Below are positions 45,701-56,330 of a stretch of 64,000 nucleotides of DNA, piece after piece (position 1 is the stretch's first letter; each line of letters begins with the position of its first letter). The DNA is from Scenedesmus sp. ARA3 (taxonomy: Eukaryota; Chlorophyta; Chlorophyceae; Sphaeropleales; Scenedesmaceae). Made by a program: the position numbers and the translations under genes. The DNA is taken from positions 99,312-163,311 of the forward strand of contig RWJK01001695.1 of NCBI GenBank assembly GCA_004335835.1, written 5' to 3'. Below the pieces are notes generated by a model, which worked only from the letters and a program-made list of their open reading frames with translations, was not told the origin of the DNA and searched no databases.

Positions 45701-48145
45701 CACCACTGGGAAGTCCTTGAAGCGGATGTCCTCACGCAGGTCCGGCACCACCAGCGCTTCAGGGAAGCGGCTCAGCAGCGTCCTGCAGCAAAGCGATACA
45801 AAAGACATGATTTCAGAAATGACAACAATGAAAACACCTTGAACCGCGTGTCTTCCCGCAGGTCTGGCACCACCAGCGCTTCAGGGAAGCAACTCAGCAG
45901 CGTCCTGCAAGCAGGCGTTGTATCACAAAATGACAGTTGTGAAATGATGAAAGTCATGCTGCACCCTGCTGTGCCCGCACAGTGCATGAATGCGGTTGCA
46001 GCTGCCGCAGCGAACGCCCGCCATCCATGTGCAACAGAGTTCAGCTTTCGCCACGACCTCCCATGCCTGCTGCTGGTACAGCTGCTGCTGGTTGGTTGAC
46101 AGGGCTGCTGCTCTGGCTGCGCCGAGTGCCCTGCCAAGCAGCAGCTGCAGCAGCTGCGTGCCTCGGCAGATAACAGCCGTCGCAGAGCCTCCCGCTGCTG
46201 CTGCCGCCCCTAGCCCCGCTGCTGCTGCCCCCATGCCCGTTGCTGCTGTTGCCGCAGAGCCTTACACTGCTGCTGCTGCAGCTGTTGCTGCTGCTCACCA
46301 TGCGCACAGCGGCTGGCGCCGCTCCACCTGCTTGAGCCCCGGCAGGCCCTGCTGCCAACCCCACCCCTGCTGCTGCTGTGCTGTCACAGAGCCTCACGCT
46401 GCTGCTGCTGCTGCTGCTCACCATGCGCACAGCGACTGGCGCCGCTCCACCTGCTTGAGCCCTGGCAGGCCCTGCACGCTCTTGAGCCACACTCGGTCCT
46501 TGTCCACAAACGTGACCATTGCGATGGGCACCTGCAGCAGCAGCAGCAGCAGCAGCAGTGGTGGCGGAAGATGAGACCTGATGAAGCAGTGTTGGCTGCT
46601 GGGCAATGTACCACACACTACTGCCAGTGCTGCAACAAATCTTGCTGAAGCATGGTGCAGGTTCCAGCTGCCCGTGACGCTCACGCAAGAGTAAGCTCAC
46701 GCAAGAGTCAGTTAACTGCCAGATGCTGCTGGGCTGCTGCAGCCATGGCACCTTGCACCATGCAGCCTGCTGGGGTGCATGCAAACTTGCTTTGCTTTGT
46801 CAAGTGCCTGCATGCTGCGTTCCCAGTTGCTCTGCTGTAAGCTGAATGTCCTGTGTCCAGCAACCCAGCTTGCAATAGCAAGAGCAGCAGCGTCCAGCGA
46901 CGTGGCATGCACTGTGTTCCTGCAAGTGCCGTGCTGCACATCATGCACGCTGCTTGCCAGGCTTTCGCAAGATTGATGCACATCATGTGCGCTGTTGCAT
47001 CTGCATGCCTTTGCGCAGCAGCAGTGCTGTTACAGGAAGAGCCAAGCTTCCTGCAAGTGTTTGCGGCATGCTTGGCAGGTATATCTGCAAGCTGCTGCTG
47101 TGTTTGCAACATGCAAGCAGCCTGATGTTTGCTTTGTGCTGGTGCCTGCTGTTCCTCTGCAAGCTGCCTCTGCTGTTGTTCCTGCAAGCTGCCTCTGCTG
47201 CTGTTCCTGCAAGCTGGCAGCAGCTGACCTTGAACAAGCGCTTGCACAGCTCTGTGATCCTGTCATAGGCCTCCTCAGGCTCCTGCAAGCGATGCACCAC
47301 ACAAACACAGCATACATAAGTGACAGCACAGCTCAACCATCCTGCATCTGATTTCCAAATAGCATGCTTGAAGTGTCAACCACCAGTAACTTTGTGTGGT
47401 TGCCAAGGCGCCGTCCAAGGGATGCTCAACCACGTGCATGCACGAAGCCGCAGTTTGGCTGGCATGCAATCAGCCGTTGCGGGAACAAGCCATCTCTGGA
47501 CAGCGCTGTTGCCAGCTCAGTGCATGCCAAGTGCTGCTGCTGCTGCTGCTGCTGCTGGTTGTGGCTATGGCATGCTAGATGTGCTATGCTCCGCTTATAA
47601 GCGCTATGCACCGCTTGTAAGCTATGCACCGCTAAAACTGTTGCTGCTGCTGCTACTGCTGCTGCCGCTGCTGACAGTCTAGTTTCATTGCATCCAGCGC
47701 TGCTGTCTGCAAGGAGCTGCAGGCGCAGACATGTTGGCCTACCGTGTCCAGGATGTTGTATCCCACAAGCTGGTCCCAGCGGTTCTGCTCGTCCGAGGGC
47801 AGAGGAACCTCCACCTCCTTCCACACCACCATGAGAGGTGATGAAGGCTCATCAACGGCAGCAAGGCACTGCTCGACAGGCTGTTCATGTTCTACAGCCT
47901 TGATGGGGGGCTGATCGTGCAGCAGCCACGCGCGACAGCACCCAGGACACCAGGCGTAGTCATGTTAGCGTGACTGAGACTACCGAACGACCTGCAAGGC
48001 TACCGTACATCACACGATCATCACTTACATCTTTTGTTTGAACTCCATTGACCTCCCGAGAGCTGTGTTCCGGTTGAACGTCTTTGGCAGGTGTGTCTGG
48101 TGCCTGCTTGTCTGCTGCTGCTGGGCTACTCTGTATGCAGCCCAT
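40940..48145 (-). CDS. GAF-PAS-like sensor protein kinase (TKL/Raf-like), N-myristoylation motif
   Basis: Eleven exons fit exactly: 48145-48029, 47910-47743, 47282-47229, 46531-46422, 45782-45627, 44812-44669, 44520-44349, 44065-43150, 42547-42405, 42030-41688, 41454-40940 (945 residues). MGCIQSS is a consensus N-myristoylation start with a neighbouring Cys for palmitoylation, so plasma-membrane attachment is likely. A GAF domain spans about 75-235 (PLPSDEQ ... LVGYNILDT, VPIAMVTFVDKDRVWLKS, ALVVPDLREDIRF, RFYAAVPLV, LGTLCILDVKPRDFS). A PAS-like segment follows (about 255-330: GLMLCDMATAKWAIYLVNEA ... GHFWDLFEPP), then a Ser/Gly linker. The kinase domain is about 597-880: glycine loop GWGSYGRV, VAVK lysine (~622), HGDLNGNN catalytic loop (~733), DFG (~764), MAPE, DVYSFGVVLFELLSG, DRPTF. 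The usual loop lysine is Asn (HGDLN), as in some algal TKL kinases. Ligand and target are unknown. The tail is polyGln/polyAla. Confidence 0.92.
42000..42155 (-). repeat. Kinase exon 10 start repeated
   Basis: The start of exon 10 (EVDVCEDGRPLQEVWM) recurs upstream at about 42105-42151 as EVDVCEDSRPLQEVWM after TTTTCAG. The period is about 120 bp. Confidence 0.85.
42480..42835 (-). repeat. Kinase exon 9 start repeated three times
   Basis: The acceptor and about 75 bp of exon 9 (GYWNGSLVAVKVLEQVAGD-NP-TSL) occur at 42547 (functional), about 42682 and about 42830. Each acceptor is preceded by a (CTG)n run. The copied piece carries the ATP-binding lysine. Confidence 0.9.
44770..45005 (-). repeat. 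Kinase exon 6 start repeated three times
   Basis: The start of exon 6 (CILDVKPRDFSSDSCTLL) occurs at 44812, about 44910 and about 45000, 90-98 bp apart. The first two copies have (CTG)n CAG acceptors. Confidence 0.9.
45240..45665 (-). repeat. Kinase exon 5 end repeated four times
   Basis: The end of exon 5 (AAVPLVNSDNVRLGTL plus GTGAGT) recurs at about 45501-45540, 45373-45410 and 45241-45285. Spacing is about 128-130 bp. Confidence 0.88.
45840..45905 (-). repeat. Kinase exon 5 start repeated
   Basis: About 45840-45905 repeats TLLSCFPEALVVPDLREDTRFK with its CTTGCAG acceptor, 122 bp upstream of the functional acceptor at 45782. Confidence 0.87.
46295..46485 (-). repeat. Kinase exon 4 end repeated
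   Basis: The end of exon 4 (GLKQVERRQSLCAW) at 46422-46475 recurs at about 46298-46350 (QVERRQPLCAW, GTGAGC), 125 bp downstream in the gene sense. Confidence 0.87.
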
Positions 48146-48885
48146 GTGTAATTCCAAGTGTTTTCTACCCTTCTAACCTTGCGGGCACCTTGCTGCTGCG
48201 AGGCATGCTGCAGCACTGCCTGTCTTCAAACTCAAGCGGCACAGATGACTTGTGAAGGCGAATCAACAGCTGAAACATCAAAACTGGTTTTCGCCGCGAA
48301 GCAAGCCAGCGCCAGCAAGAGATCGAGGCAATGGTACAAAAATCCTGTATGCTATAGACCAACCACCAACAGCTGTTCTCCACAGGAAATAACCTGAATG
48401 AGTGACGTTGACATGCGGGGAAACTGTGCTTGACAAGGTGTCAGGACGAAACACCTGGTCAAGTGACTGCAGGGGTCAGGTCACTGCACAGCATTGCACC
48501 TGCAATCAACCGTGATGAGCCAAACAGACTGCCATTTATTTCATTTTTTAACTGTTGAACACAAACACCACATGCACAGCTGCACTGCGTACGCGTCGAG
48601 GTAGTTCAGGTTGTCAAGGCTGTCCTGGTGCTGGCACATTCACATCACCTGATTCCCATGCTACAAGGCTGGCAACAAAATGCTGAGCTCATGATGCCTA
48701 CGTAATCTGTGTATGATCTGAAAACATGCTGGGCTGCTGAGGCTGCGTCTATCATCTGTAACTGCCCATACGCGGCACCCCTGGCAACAGTACTGCCCAA
48801 ATGTCAGAGGTCGAGAGGCATTGACCAAGTGCTTAGCACATGCCAGTCCTCTGTAGCAAACAGGAACTGCAGCATTGATGCAGTT
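48146..48885. promoter_or_regulatory. Divergent intergenic region, kinase and ARL16
   Basis: The starts of the kinase (48145, minus) and ARL16 (48886, plus) genes face away from each other. No specific element was recognised. It is assigned on geometry only. Confidence 0.35.
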
Positions 48886-51095
48886 ATGTGCAACTGCCTC
48901 TGCTCTGAGCCGGATGCATGGCTGGAGGCAGCAGCAACTGTGTTGACAGTGGGGCTGCAGGTGCGTCAGCTTGTAGGAAGCAGCACGGCAGTTGAATGCT
49001 GTTTTAAGTTGAAAATAAAAATGCTGTAACTCATCGTCACATGACAGCACATCTTGGCAGGCATACTGTCTATGATCTAGCACAGTATTGGCGCAGTAAT
49101 GTCGTGCTCTTGTGCTGCATGGTGCTGCTCATGTAGGGCTCTGGCAAGTCTGTGCTGCTTGGACAGATAGCCGGTGAGCTGAGCATCATGACTGGCAGCA
49201 ACAGCATGTACAGCATCAAAGCCTGCCAAGCGAAGCAACTCATCACAGAAACAGGGCCAGCAGCTGCAGTGGCGTATTTTGAGCTCTAGCTGATGATCAG
49301 CTGCTCAGCCCAGTGCTGGTCAATCCAGGGTCAAACTTCTGTCTGTACATGTCCTGCAAGCAGCTAGCAGCTGCAGCACCTTCACACCGGCATCCGGCTC
49401 ATCAATACACAGCGCCAGGCTCACAGCAAGTGTCCAGCAGTGCGTGGCACTGCCCCTGCAGCAACTGCTCCGCAGTGCCAGCCCGTCCTTACCTCCAACC
49501 TCTCATGAACAGCACGGCTTAGGTGCTCATTCACGCATGCCTCAATGAATCCTATGCAGCACACCATGCAAGGAGGACGCCGCTCCTGCAAGGGCCTGGC
49601 AGTGCAGCAGCTGTGGCCCCGCTGCCGCCGCCAGACACCATGCCCACCACTGGCACTGAGCTGCTGAAGTTGCCACCTGTCAAGGGAAGCTTGCTGCCCC
49701 GAGGCCTCATCCTCAGGTACTTGCAGGCCACACATCACAAGCACAATGCAACGTTAGGCTAATGAGTACTCACATGGTTAGAAGTGGTTCCCCCAGGCCA
49801 CCATGGCTGCCTCAGGTGGGAGTTGTAGTCGAATGTTTGGCGTGGACGCAGCTGCAGTGCAACATACTATTCTAAATCTGTTGCGTCACATATGTATTGT
49901 GTTGGTATGCACTGAGTTACACAGCAGTTATGCACTGAGTTACAGTAGTACGGATGGTGTGTGCCGCTACAGTAGTATGGATGGTGTGTTGGTGGGTTTG
50001 CAGGCAGCGGGGCATGCACAGCAGAATGCACAGGTATGCAGCAGCACATGTCGCAGCTCACCTGCACTGTGCTGCTTGCTGCTTTGCTGCTGTTAATGTA
50101 GGGAGGTTGGTGGCCAGATGCAGCCCATCTGGCACCACTATTATGAGGAGGCGGCAGCAGTGCTGTTTGTTGTGGATGCAGCGCAGCCCAGCAGACTTGC
50201 TGATTCAGCAATGCTGCTGTTTGACCTGCTGCAAGACCCGCAGTTGCAGGTGGGCAGCAGCTGCGATGATGCGGCTGTCGAAGCTAGCAGCAGATGCAGC
50301 GGCCATGACAGCAGCAGACCATGTGACCTTTCTGATGCAGTTGCACGGTTTACATTACAATGCTGTAGCACAAGAGGACAGCAGCCTGGCAGCTGTCAGC
50401 ATACTGGATTGCGGCACCCTGCTTGCAGCTTTTACACCCGCACGCTGCAACTTTGCAATGCAAGCAATTTGCCAGGTTGTGTCAGATTCTGGGTTGAGCT
50501 CGCTGAGCAGCCAATACAGTAAGCACAACTTCAAACACGGCAGCAACAGCAGCAGCAGCCAGCCGCTGACGCCCACACGCCGTGACATTGATATCTGCTG
50601 CTGCTCCCACCCCTGCAGGACAAGCCGATGTGTGTGCTGCTCAACAAGCGAGACCAGCCGGATGCACTTAGCCAGTCGCAGCTTGACACGGTGCTGCGGC
50701 TGCATGACCTGCGGCTGTCACACCCCGGGCGACTGCAGGTGCGTGCCAGCTGCGCAGCAGCAGCAGCACCAGCGGCATCTGCCGATTGTCATTGCAGAGG
50801 CTGGATGATCAACCACGTGCATGCCGGTTGGCCGGTTGAAACCTCACAGAGATACTGATGGCTGCAGGTTCTTTGCCAAAGTTCGGAACTTGCGTCTATC
50901 GACGTAGAACCCGCGGTTTCGGCCGCAACACCTGCTGCTGCCACCACAGACTTTTGGTGTGCTGTGTCGCAGGTGCTTGCTGTATCAGGGCTGTGTGGGC
51001 AGGGTCTGTCAGAACTCATGAAGTGGCTAGCAGCCGCAGCTGAGGCAGCAGCGGCAGCAGCAGTTGCAGCCAGCAGGAAGCCAAAGCACAGGTGA
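48886..51095 (+). CDS. ARL16: ARL16-like small GTPase
   Basis: Six exons fit exactly: 48886-48960, 49137-49173, 49608-49716, 50102-50249, 50619-50738, 50973-51095 (203 residues; human ARL16 is of similar size). Motifs: P-loop GLQGSGKS (about 23-30), switch I region TMPTTGTELLKL, a degenerate G3 motif REVGGQMQPIWHHYYEEA where most ARFs have DxGGQ, LFVVDAAQPSRL, the guanine-specificity motif NKRDQ, and VSGLCGQGL in the G5 position. The EVGG--PIW--YY signature matches ARL16 rather than ARL2/3/6. The N-terminus MCNCLCSEPDAW lacks Gly2 for myristoylation but has three cysteines that could be palmitoylated. ARL16 proteins have been linked to ciliary and endomembrane traffic in other eukaryotes. The tail (AASRKPKHR) is basic. 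The start is the nearest in-frame ATG and is less certain than the rest. Confidence 0.92.
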
Positions 51096-51256
51096 TGCCT
51101 GCAAGGCTGGCAGCAGCAAGGGGCAGCAGCAATCTAGCACCTGTGGCTGGCAGCAGCAGCAGCTGCAGCCAGCAGGAAGCCAAAGCACAGGTGATGCCTC
51201 CAAGGCTGGCAGCAGCAAGCGGCAGCAGCAATCTGGCACCTGTGGCTGGCAGTGCC
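51058..51256 (+). repeat. 3'-end duplication of the ARL16 gene (2 copies, period 99 bp)
   Basis: The last 30 coding bases with the stop (AASRKPKHR, TGA) and about 65 bp of flank recur once, at about 51161-51256. The copies are almost identical. Confidence 0.9.
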
Positions 51257-52247
51257 AGCAGCAGACAGCGGATATGCTGATGCAGAGGGTCACAGCCAGC
51301 ACTGGCAGTGTTGTCTGACAGGTTGAATCAACGACACGCTTACTCAGTCAGGCTGACAGACACCCTTAGCTACTGCTAGTAGCAGTTGGGTTGTGCCGAG
51401 TATGTTGTGGTTGACTGGTTGCATACAATCCCTGACCTAGAACGTTCCAATATGCCAATCAAGGTTTGTGGTGTGCCTGCAACCATGCCCACGGTGTAGA
51501 GGTTATGATGATGGATCATGGCATGCGCATGCCATGATGCTGTCAACTAGGGCTGTGGCCATTGTCATGGCAACACCTCCTCCGGTCTTTGTGTAGGTGT
51601 AAGATGCCTGATTGCGTTTTTTGCTCCTCAGCCGTTCATCGGTGGGTGCGCACAACACTGTGGTGGACTGGCAGTTGCGACACTCATAGGGTTCTGCTAC
51701 AAAACGTCCTTGCTGGGCTTCAGGGTTGTTATATACCCAATGCAGTGACTGGCCGGTGAATATTTGGGTGTGTATTTCACAATTGAAGCCGGGCTGCAGA
51801 GCCGCAATTAAGCAGTGATTGATCACGGATCTGAAAGATTCCGTGGGAGTTGGACTTTGCCGATTACGGGTTGACCAAGGCACGCAGAGACAACGTCACG
51901 CGTATGGAACCAATCGAATGGCAGATGTATGCACTGTATTTGAATGTGCGGCCATCTAGCACAACAACAGCACTCAGAGCACACCAGGTTACAGAGGCGG
52001 TGGTCTACAAACAGCTGTGCGCAGCAGACCAGGAACATTGATTACAAGCTCATCGTAATATTGCTTATGGCAGGTGAGGCCGTGCCAGAGCTGCCGAAAT
52101 AGAGCGAGGCTGTTGCTGGCATGTGGCAGCAGTACATATGTGCTGGTCAGTGCTCTGTTCTGCTCACCAGGGACGTGGTGTTTGCTATTTGACGTTGCAC
52201 CGGCAGGCTGCTTGGTATGTACATCAACGGTGGAAGCTTCGCGTCTC
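51257..52247. other. Intergenic; one unexplained minus-strand frame
   Basis: A 126-codon frame at 51883-51503 (minus) is non-repetitive and contains PYECRNCQ and RSKKRNQ motifs. It could be a relic of a mobile element or chance. There is no splice or start evidence. Confidence 0.35.
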
Positions 52248-52807
52248 ATGCTCGGCAGCAGCAGCAGTAAGGCCGCACCCGCCAAGCACAACAGGAGCTT
52301 CAACCAGCCTGTTCATCCTCTTGTGAAAAGCCTTGGCGGCAGCGCTCACTACCGAAGGGGTCTAAAAGAGGAACCTGTTAGCGACAGCTTAAGTGATACT
52401 GCAGATGGCAGGTTGTGGGATCTTGACAACGGCAGCAGCAACAGCAGCAGCAGCAGCAGCAGGCGCATCAGCGATGACGCGTATGCCAGTGCCCGGGTCA
52501 TCAGCATGCCACCTCCTGACACCCACAACGTTGTGCACGCCATCACGCCAGAAGCAGCTGAGGCGATTGCATACTCAGACCCCAGTGGCATACACCGCCT
52601 CGCCACCCCAGGTGCGTGTAACTGAACGGACAGCGGCCGCATTCAGTTGTTGTGTAGTTGTTGTGAAGGTTGTTTATTCAAGCCATGCAGAACGTGTCTT
52701 GAACCGTCGCTGGTGACAGGCAGCAGGCAAATACTACACTGCTGCAAGATGACAGCAGTGCTGTACTATGTAAGGCCTAGTAATGGAGCCTGGCATACAC
52801 CTCTGTC

Positions 52808-52850
<43 letters not shown>

Positions 52851-55521
52851 GCTTATGAATCTGCACATGCAGAAAAGCGGCGCAGCTATGCCACTGTGGA
52901 GCCTGATGCGCTCAACAACAACCCAAACAGGTGCGGGCTTACAACAAATGAGGCGACGGCCGGCGCACAGAGGGCACATAACTATCATCTGTACGCGGAA
53001 TCATATGCAATTTCCCTGCTGTGAGTCGCTAAGATCATGGCAGGCATATTGTGCAAGTCTGCATCTTTGTTTGTCTAGTTCTGGCCTAGCCAGTTGTTGC
53101 AAGGCATAGCAGCTTGCGCATGCGCACAAATTCTTTACCACTTTCCAAAACATGTTATTTTCTTGTTATTTCCTGCAGAGATGACACGACTGTGCGCACC
53201 TTTGCGCGCTCAAACCAAGACCTGCCCAGCCGCTTCAGGCTGCGCGGCAACAACGGCAATGACGGAAACAGCTACTACAACAGCAACGGCAACACCAACC
53301 TGAACCGCAAGCGCAGCAAGTCCTCGGAAAACGACCCCAAATACTCCAGCTCTGGTGCGGTTGAGCAGCCGATTTTGGCGATGGGGGAGCTTTCATACGC
53401 GCAGACATACCAAGGTAGAAAGGCGTGTTGCGGAGTGCGGCGGCAGCAGTGAGGGCATGCAAAAGATCATTTTATAGCAGTGTGCTGTGTCGCGGTAGCC
53501 ACGCTGGTGGCAGGCAGCTGTCACGGCATGCATTTCGACGCCAGCTTTAGTCCACTGCTTGCGTCTACAATGCAAACTCTCTATCAACAGCAGACAGTGC
53601 CTCTGTCACCTAGCACCATGAGGTTACAGCAGACATGGGGTTTGGCCATGACAGCTCGTCGTGCGCATTTCCCAACCCCCGTTTGATGGAGATGACCTGC
53701 AGTCTTGAGCCAAACAAAGCATCAAATGGTCACAACACAACACGCACAGCTGTGCTGGTGCTGGATGCTGATGCCTGACATGCCTGCTGCTGCAGGAGCC
53801 ACGGCAGTAGCAGCATCTGATGCAATTGCAATGAGCAAGGGAGGCAGGGTGGGCAGCCCGGATGGCACCACCATCGCTGCCAGCAATGCGGTGACCTGGG
53901 TGCCAGGATTGTTGCAGGCCAACGTGGCACAGCAGTCCTCAGTGGTGGTCTCAACCTCGCAGCGGTAAGTGTAGAGTTTTGTACATGTAGCTGGTGTGTT
54001 ACACAGCAATGGGTCGTGTGGTGTGCTGCTCAATACAATACACAGCAGTAAAAAGCGTCAGCTAGGGTATTGTGAAGTGACGTTGCGCTGAGCAAGGGAG
54101 GTAGGGTGGGCAGCCCGGATGGCACCACCATCGCTGCCAGCAATGCAGTGACCTGGGTGCCAGGATTGCTGCAGGCCAATGTGGCTCAGTAGTCCTCAGT
54201 GGTGGTGTCAACCTCGCAGCGGTGAGTCTGGTGCATACCCAGTGTCTCCCAACAGCAGTGCGTAGTGTCGAGTGCTGTCAGCTTGTTCACAAGGTTGGTG
54301 TAGTGTGTTGCCAGCGAGCTACACAGCAGAGGTTGTTGTAGTATGTTTCAAGGCAGGCTGGGCAGTCCGGATGGCACCACCATCGCTGCCAGCAATGCAG
54401 TGACCTGGGTGCCGGGGTTGCTGCAGGCCAATGTGGCACAGCAGTCCTCAGTGGTGGTCTCAACCTCCCAGCGGTGAGTCTGGTGCATTGTCTTGGAGCA
54501 AGCTGCCGGTGAGGTGGGGTGCCGTTGCGCACCGCAGTAAGACGTCTCTGGGTATAAAGTGAGAGATTTGGTGCTCAAGGGTGTCCAGTGTGTTTTACGG
54601 TGCTCACTCTCCTTTTCTGGTCTCAGACCTGTGTTCAACCTGTTGTGGCTCATACCATCCAAGATGGTGCCAGGACCCACATGTAACTGTCCTCTCTCAT
54701 TGTACACAGCATTGGTTAGTGCGGTGTGCTGCTTAGCACTATCCACAGCAGCGGATCACATAATTATGGCCTCTGTAACCGTTTGCCACAACATAAACAT
54801 GATTTGTGTCTGTCTTTTTGTCCACCTGCAGGGTCGGATCTATGGCTGCATCAGGTGCAGCAGACGGCAGGCTGGCACTGGCCCAGGTGTGCAGCAGCAG
54901 CAGCAGCCGCAGCAGCAGCCGCAGGTCATGACAGCAGCCTTTACTGTAGCAGCAACAAGCTGCATACACAAAGACGGCTACAAGCCAGGGGTAGCATATA
55001 TCTGTCTTTGTTGCCAGTCAGAGGTGTACAGATATTTATCTTGCCGTAGCATCTGAAACGCATGTTGCGCAGCAGCAGCGTGCAGCGGCGCCCTGCTCGT
55101 GTGCATGTATACGTGCGCTTCAGCACGCTGACACTGCAGGAGCGCTGCTATCTGTGTGTGCATGCCTGCTATGTGCTGTGCAGGCCGACTCTGCCGTGGC
55201 GCTTGCGCAAGCGGAGACTTCTGATTGGATGACGCTGACACTGCCTGCTGCATGCTGTCTGCTTTTTGCTGTGCAGTCCGACACTGCAGTGGCGCTAACG
55301 CAGGCAGATGCGTCCCAATTTGGATGGCGCTGACGCTGCAGCTGCGCTGTCTGCATCTTGCTGTGCAGGCCGGCTCTGCCGTGGCGCTTGCGCAGGCAGA
55401 GGCATCAGAATGGGATGAGGTGTATGATGAGGCCGATGAGCAGCGCTGGCATGACCCAACCTCATTCCTGACACAAGATTGGTCAGAGCCTGACCAGGCT
55501 GATGCGGAAGATGGCGGCTGA
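52248..55521 (+). CDS. SDAI/AQAEA-repeat protein (paralogue of the 33-37 kb gene)
   Basis: Six exons fit exactly: 52248-52611, 52873-52930, 53179-53414, 53796-53964, 54832-54886, 55369-55521 (344 residues if ATG 52248 is used). Blocks: ARVISMPPPDTHNVVHAITPE with AAEAIAYSD; EKRRSYATVEPD; a charged Asn/Ser-rich linker; YAQTYQGATAVAASDAIAMS, KGGRVGSPDGTTIAASNAVTW; GSMAASGAADGRLALAQ; AGSAVALAQAEASEWDEVYDE; and an acidic C-terminus. Every block has a partner in the minus-strand gene. The repeated TPEAAEAIA, TAVAASDAIA, SAVALAQAEA pattern could be SMP/LEA-like, but I would not assign a function. It lacks the long Ala/Arg tail of its paralogue. It has four introns at positions where the paralogue is continuous. 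No targeting signal is clear. Confidence 0.75.
53825..54485 (+). repeat. Exon 4 end repeated three times in the plus-strand paralogue
   Basis: About 135 bp (KGGRVGSPDGTTIAASNAVTW ... VVVSTSQR plus donor) recurs at about 54089-54225 and 54350-54478, with a period of about 260 bp. Copy 2 has an in-frame TAG and copy 3 is nearly intact with GTGAGT. Confidence 0.92.
54634..54698 (-). repeat. Dispersed 65-bp repeat, copy 2
   Basis: Inverted partner of 2300-2364, located in intron 4 of the plus-strand paralogue. Confidence 0.6.
55175..55420 (+). repeat. Last-exon start repeated three times
   Basis: The acceptor and about 50 bp of the last exon (AGSAVALAQAEASEW) occur at about 55183 (ADSAVALAQAETSDW), about 55279 (SDTAVALTQADASQF) and 55369 (functional). 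Spacing is 90-96 bp. Confidence 0.88.
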
Positions 55522-56330
55522 CGGACCAATCACAAAATTCAGTTTCAAATGTCTTGCTGGCAGCCGGCATGACCCAACCTCATTCCTGACACAAGATTGG
55601 TCGGAGCCTGATCAGGCTGATGTGGAAGATGGCGGCTGATGGACCAATTACGAACATCAATTTTTAAACGTCCTGCTGGCAGCTGGCATTACCCAACCTC
55701 ATTCCTGGCACAGGATTGGTCACAGCCTGATCAGGCTGATGTGGAAAATGGCGGCTGACCGACGGTAGTTGAAATTGGATGTTGCTGGCAGCCGGCATGA
55801 CCCAACCTCATTCCTGACGCAGGATTGGTCAGAGCCTGATCAGGCTGATGTGGAAGATGGCGGCTGACTGACCAATTACGAACATCAGTTTCAAATGTCC
55901 TGCTTCCAGCTGGCATGGTCAAACCTCTTTCCTGGCGCAGGATTGGTCAGAGGCTGATGATCAGGCTGACATGGAAGATGGCGGCTGACTCACGCCTGTC
56001 ACATCCAAATCCAAATGTCCCAGTGGCAGCTGGCATGACCCAACCTCATTCCTGACACAAGATTGGTCACAGACTGATCAGGCGGACGTGGAAGATGGCG
56101 GTTGAATCCAAATTATGACAACATCAATTCAGATGGTCCATGGCAGCTGGGATGATCAAACCTCATTCCTGACGCAAGCTTGGTCACACACTGGTCATGC
56201 TCACAGCTGACCAACCGTCTTCAAGAATTCAAATGTTCCGCTGGCAGCTGGCTTGACCCAACCTCAAAACTGACACAGGACTGGTGAGGCGTTGGCGAAG
56301 ATAGTGCAGAGAGTGGCGGCTGACTAGGCT
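55440..56330 (+). repeat. 3'-end tandem array (8 copies)
   Basis: The coding end WHDPTSFLTQDWSEPDQAD with EDGG and stop, plus flank, is repeated with ATGACCCAACCTCATTCCTG landmarks near 55451, 55569, 55688, 55797, 55914, 56034, 56152 and 56250. Spacing is mostly 109-120 bp. Copies decay with distance. Confidence 0.92.

Noticed and set aside
49131..49155. ATGGTGCTGCTCATG followed by TAG and the P-loop, suggesting a stop codon in ARL16 or codon reassignment
   Set aside because: The TAG is the 3' splice site. The exon at 48886-48960 supplies VLTVGLQ in phase directly before GSGKS.
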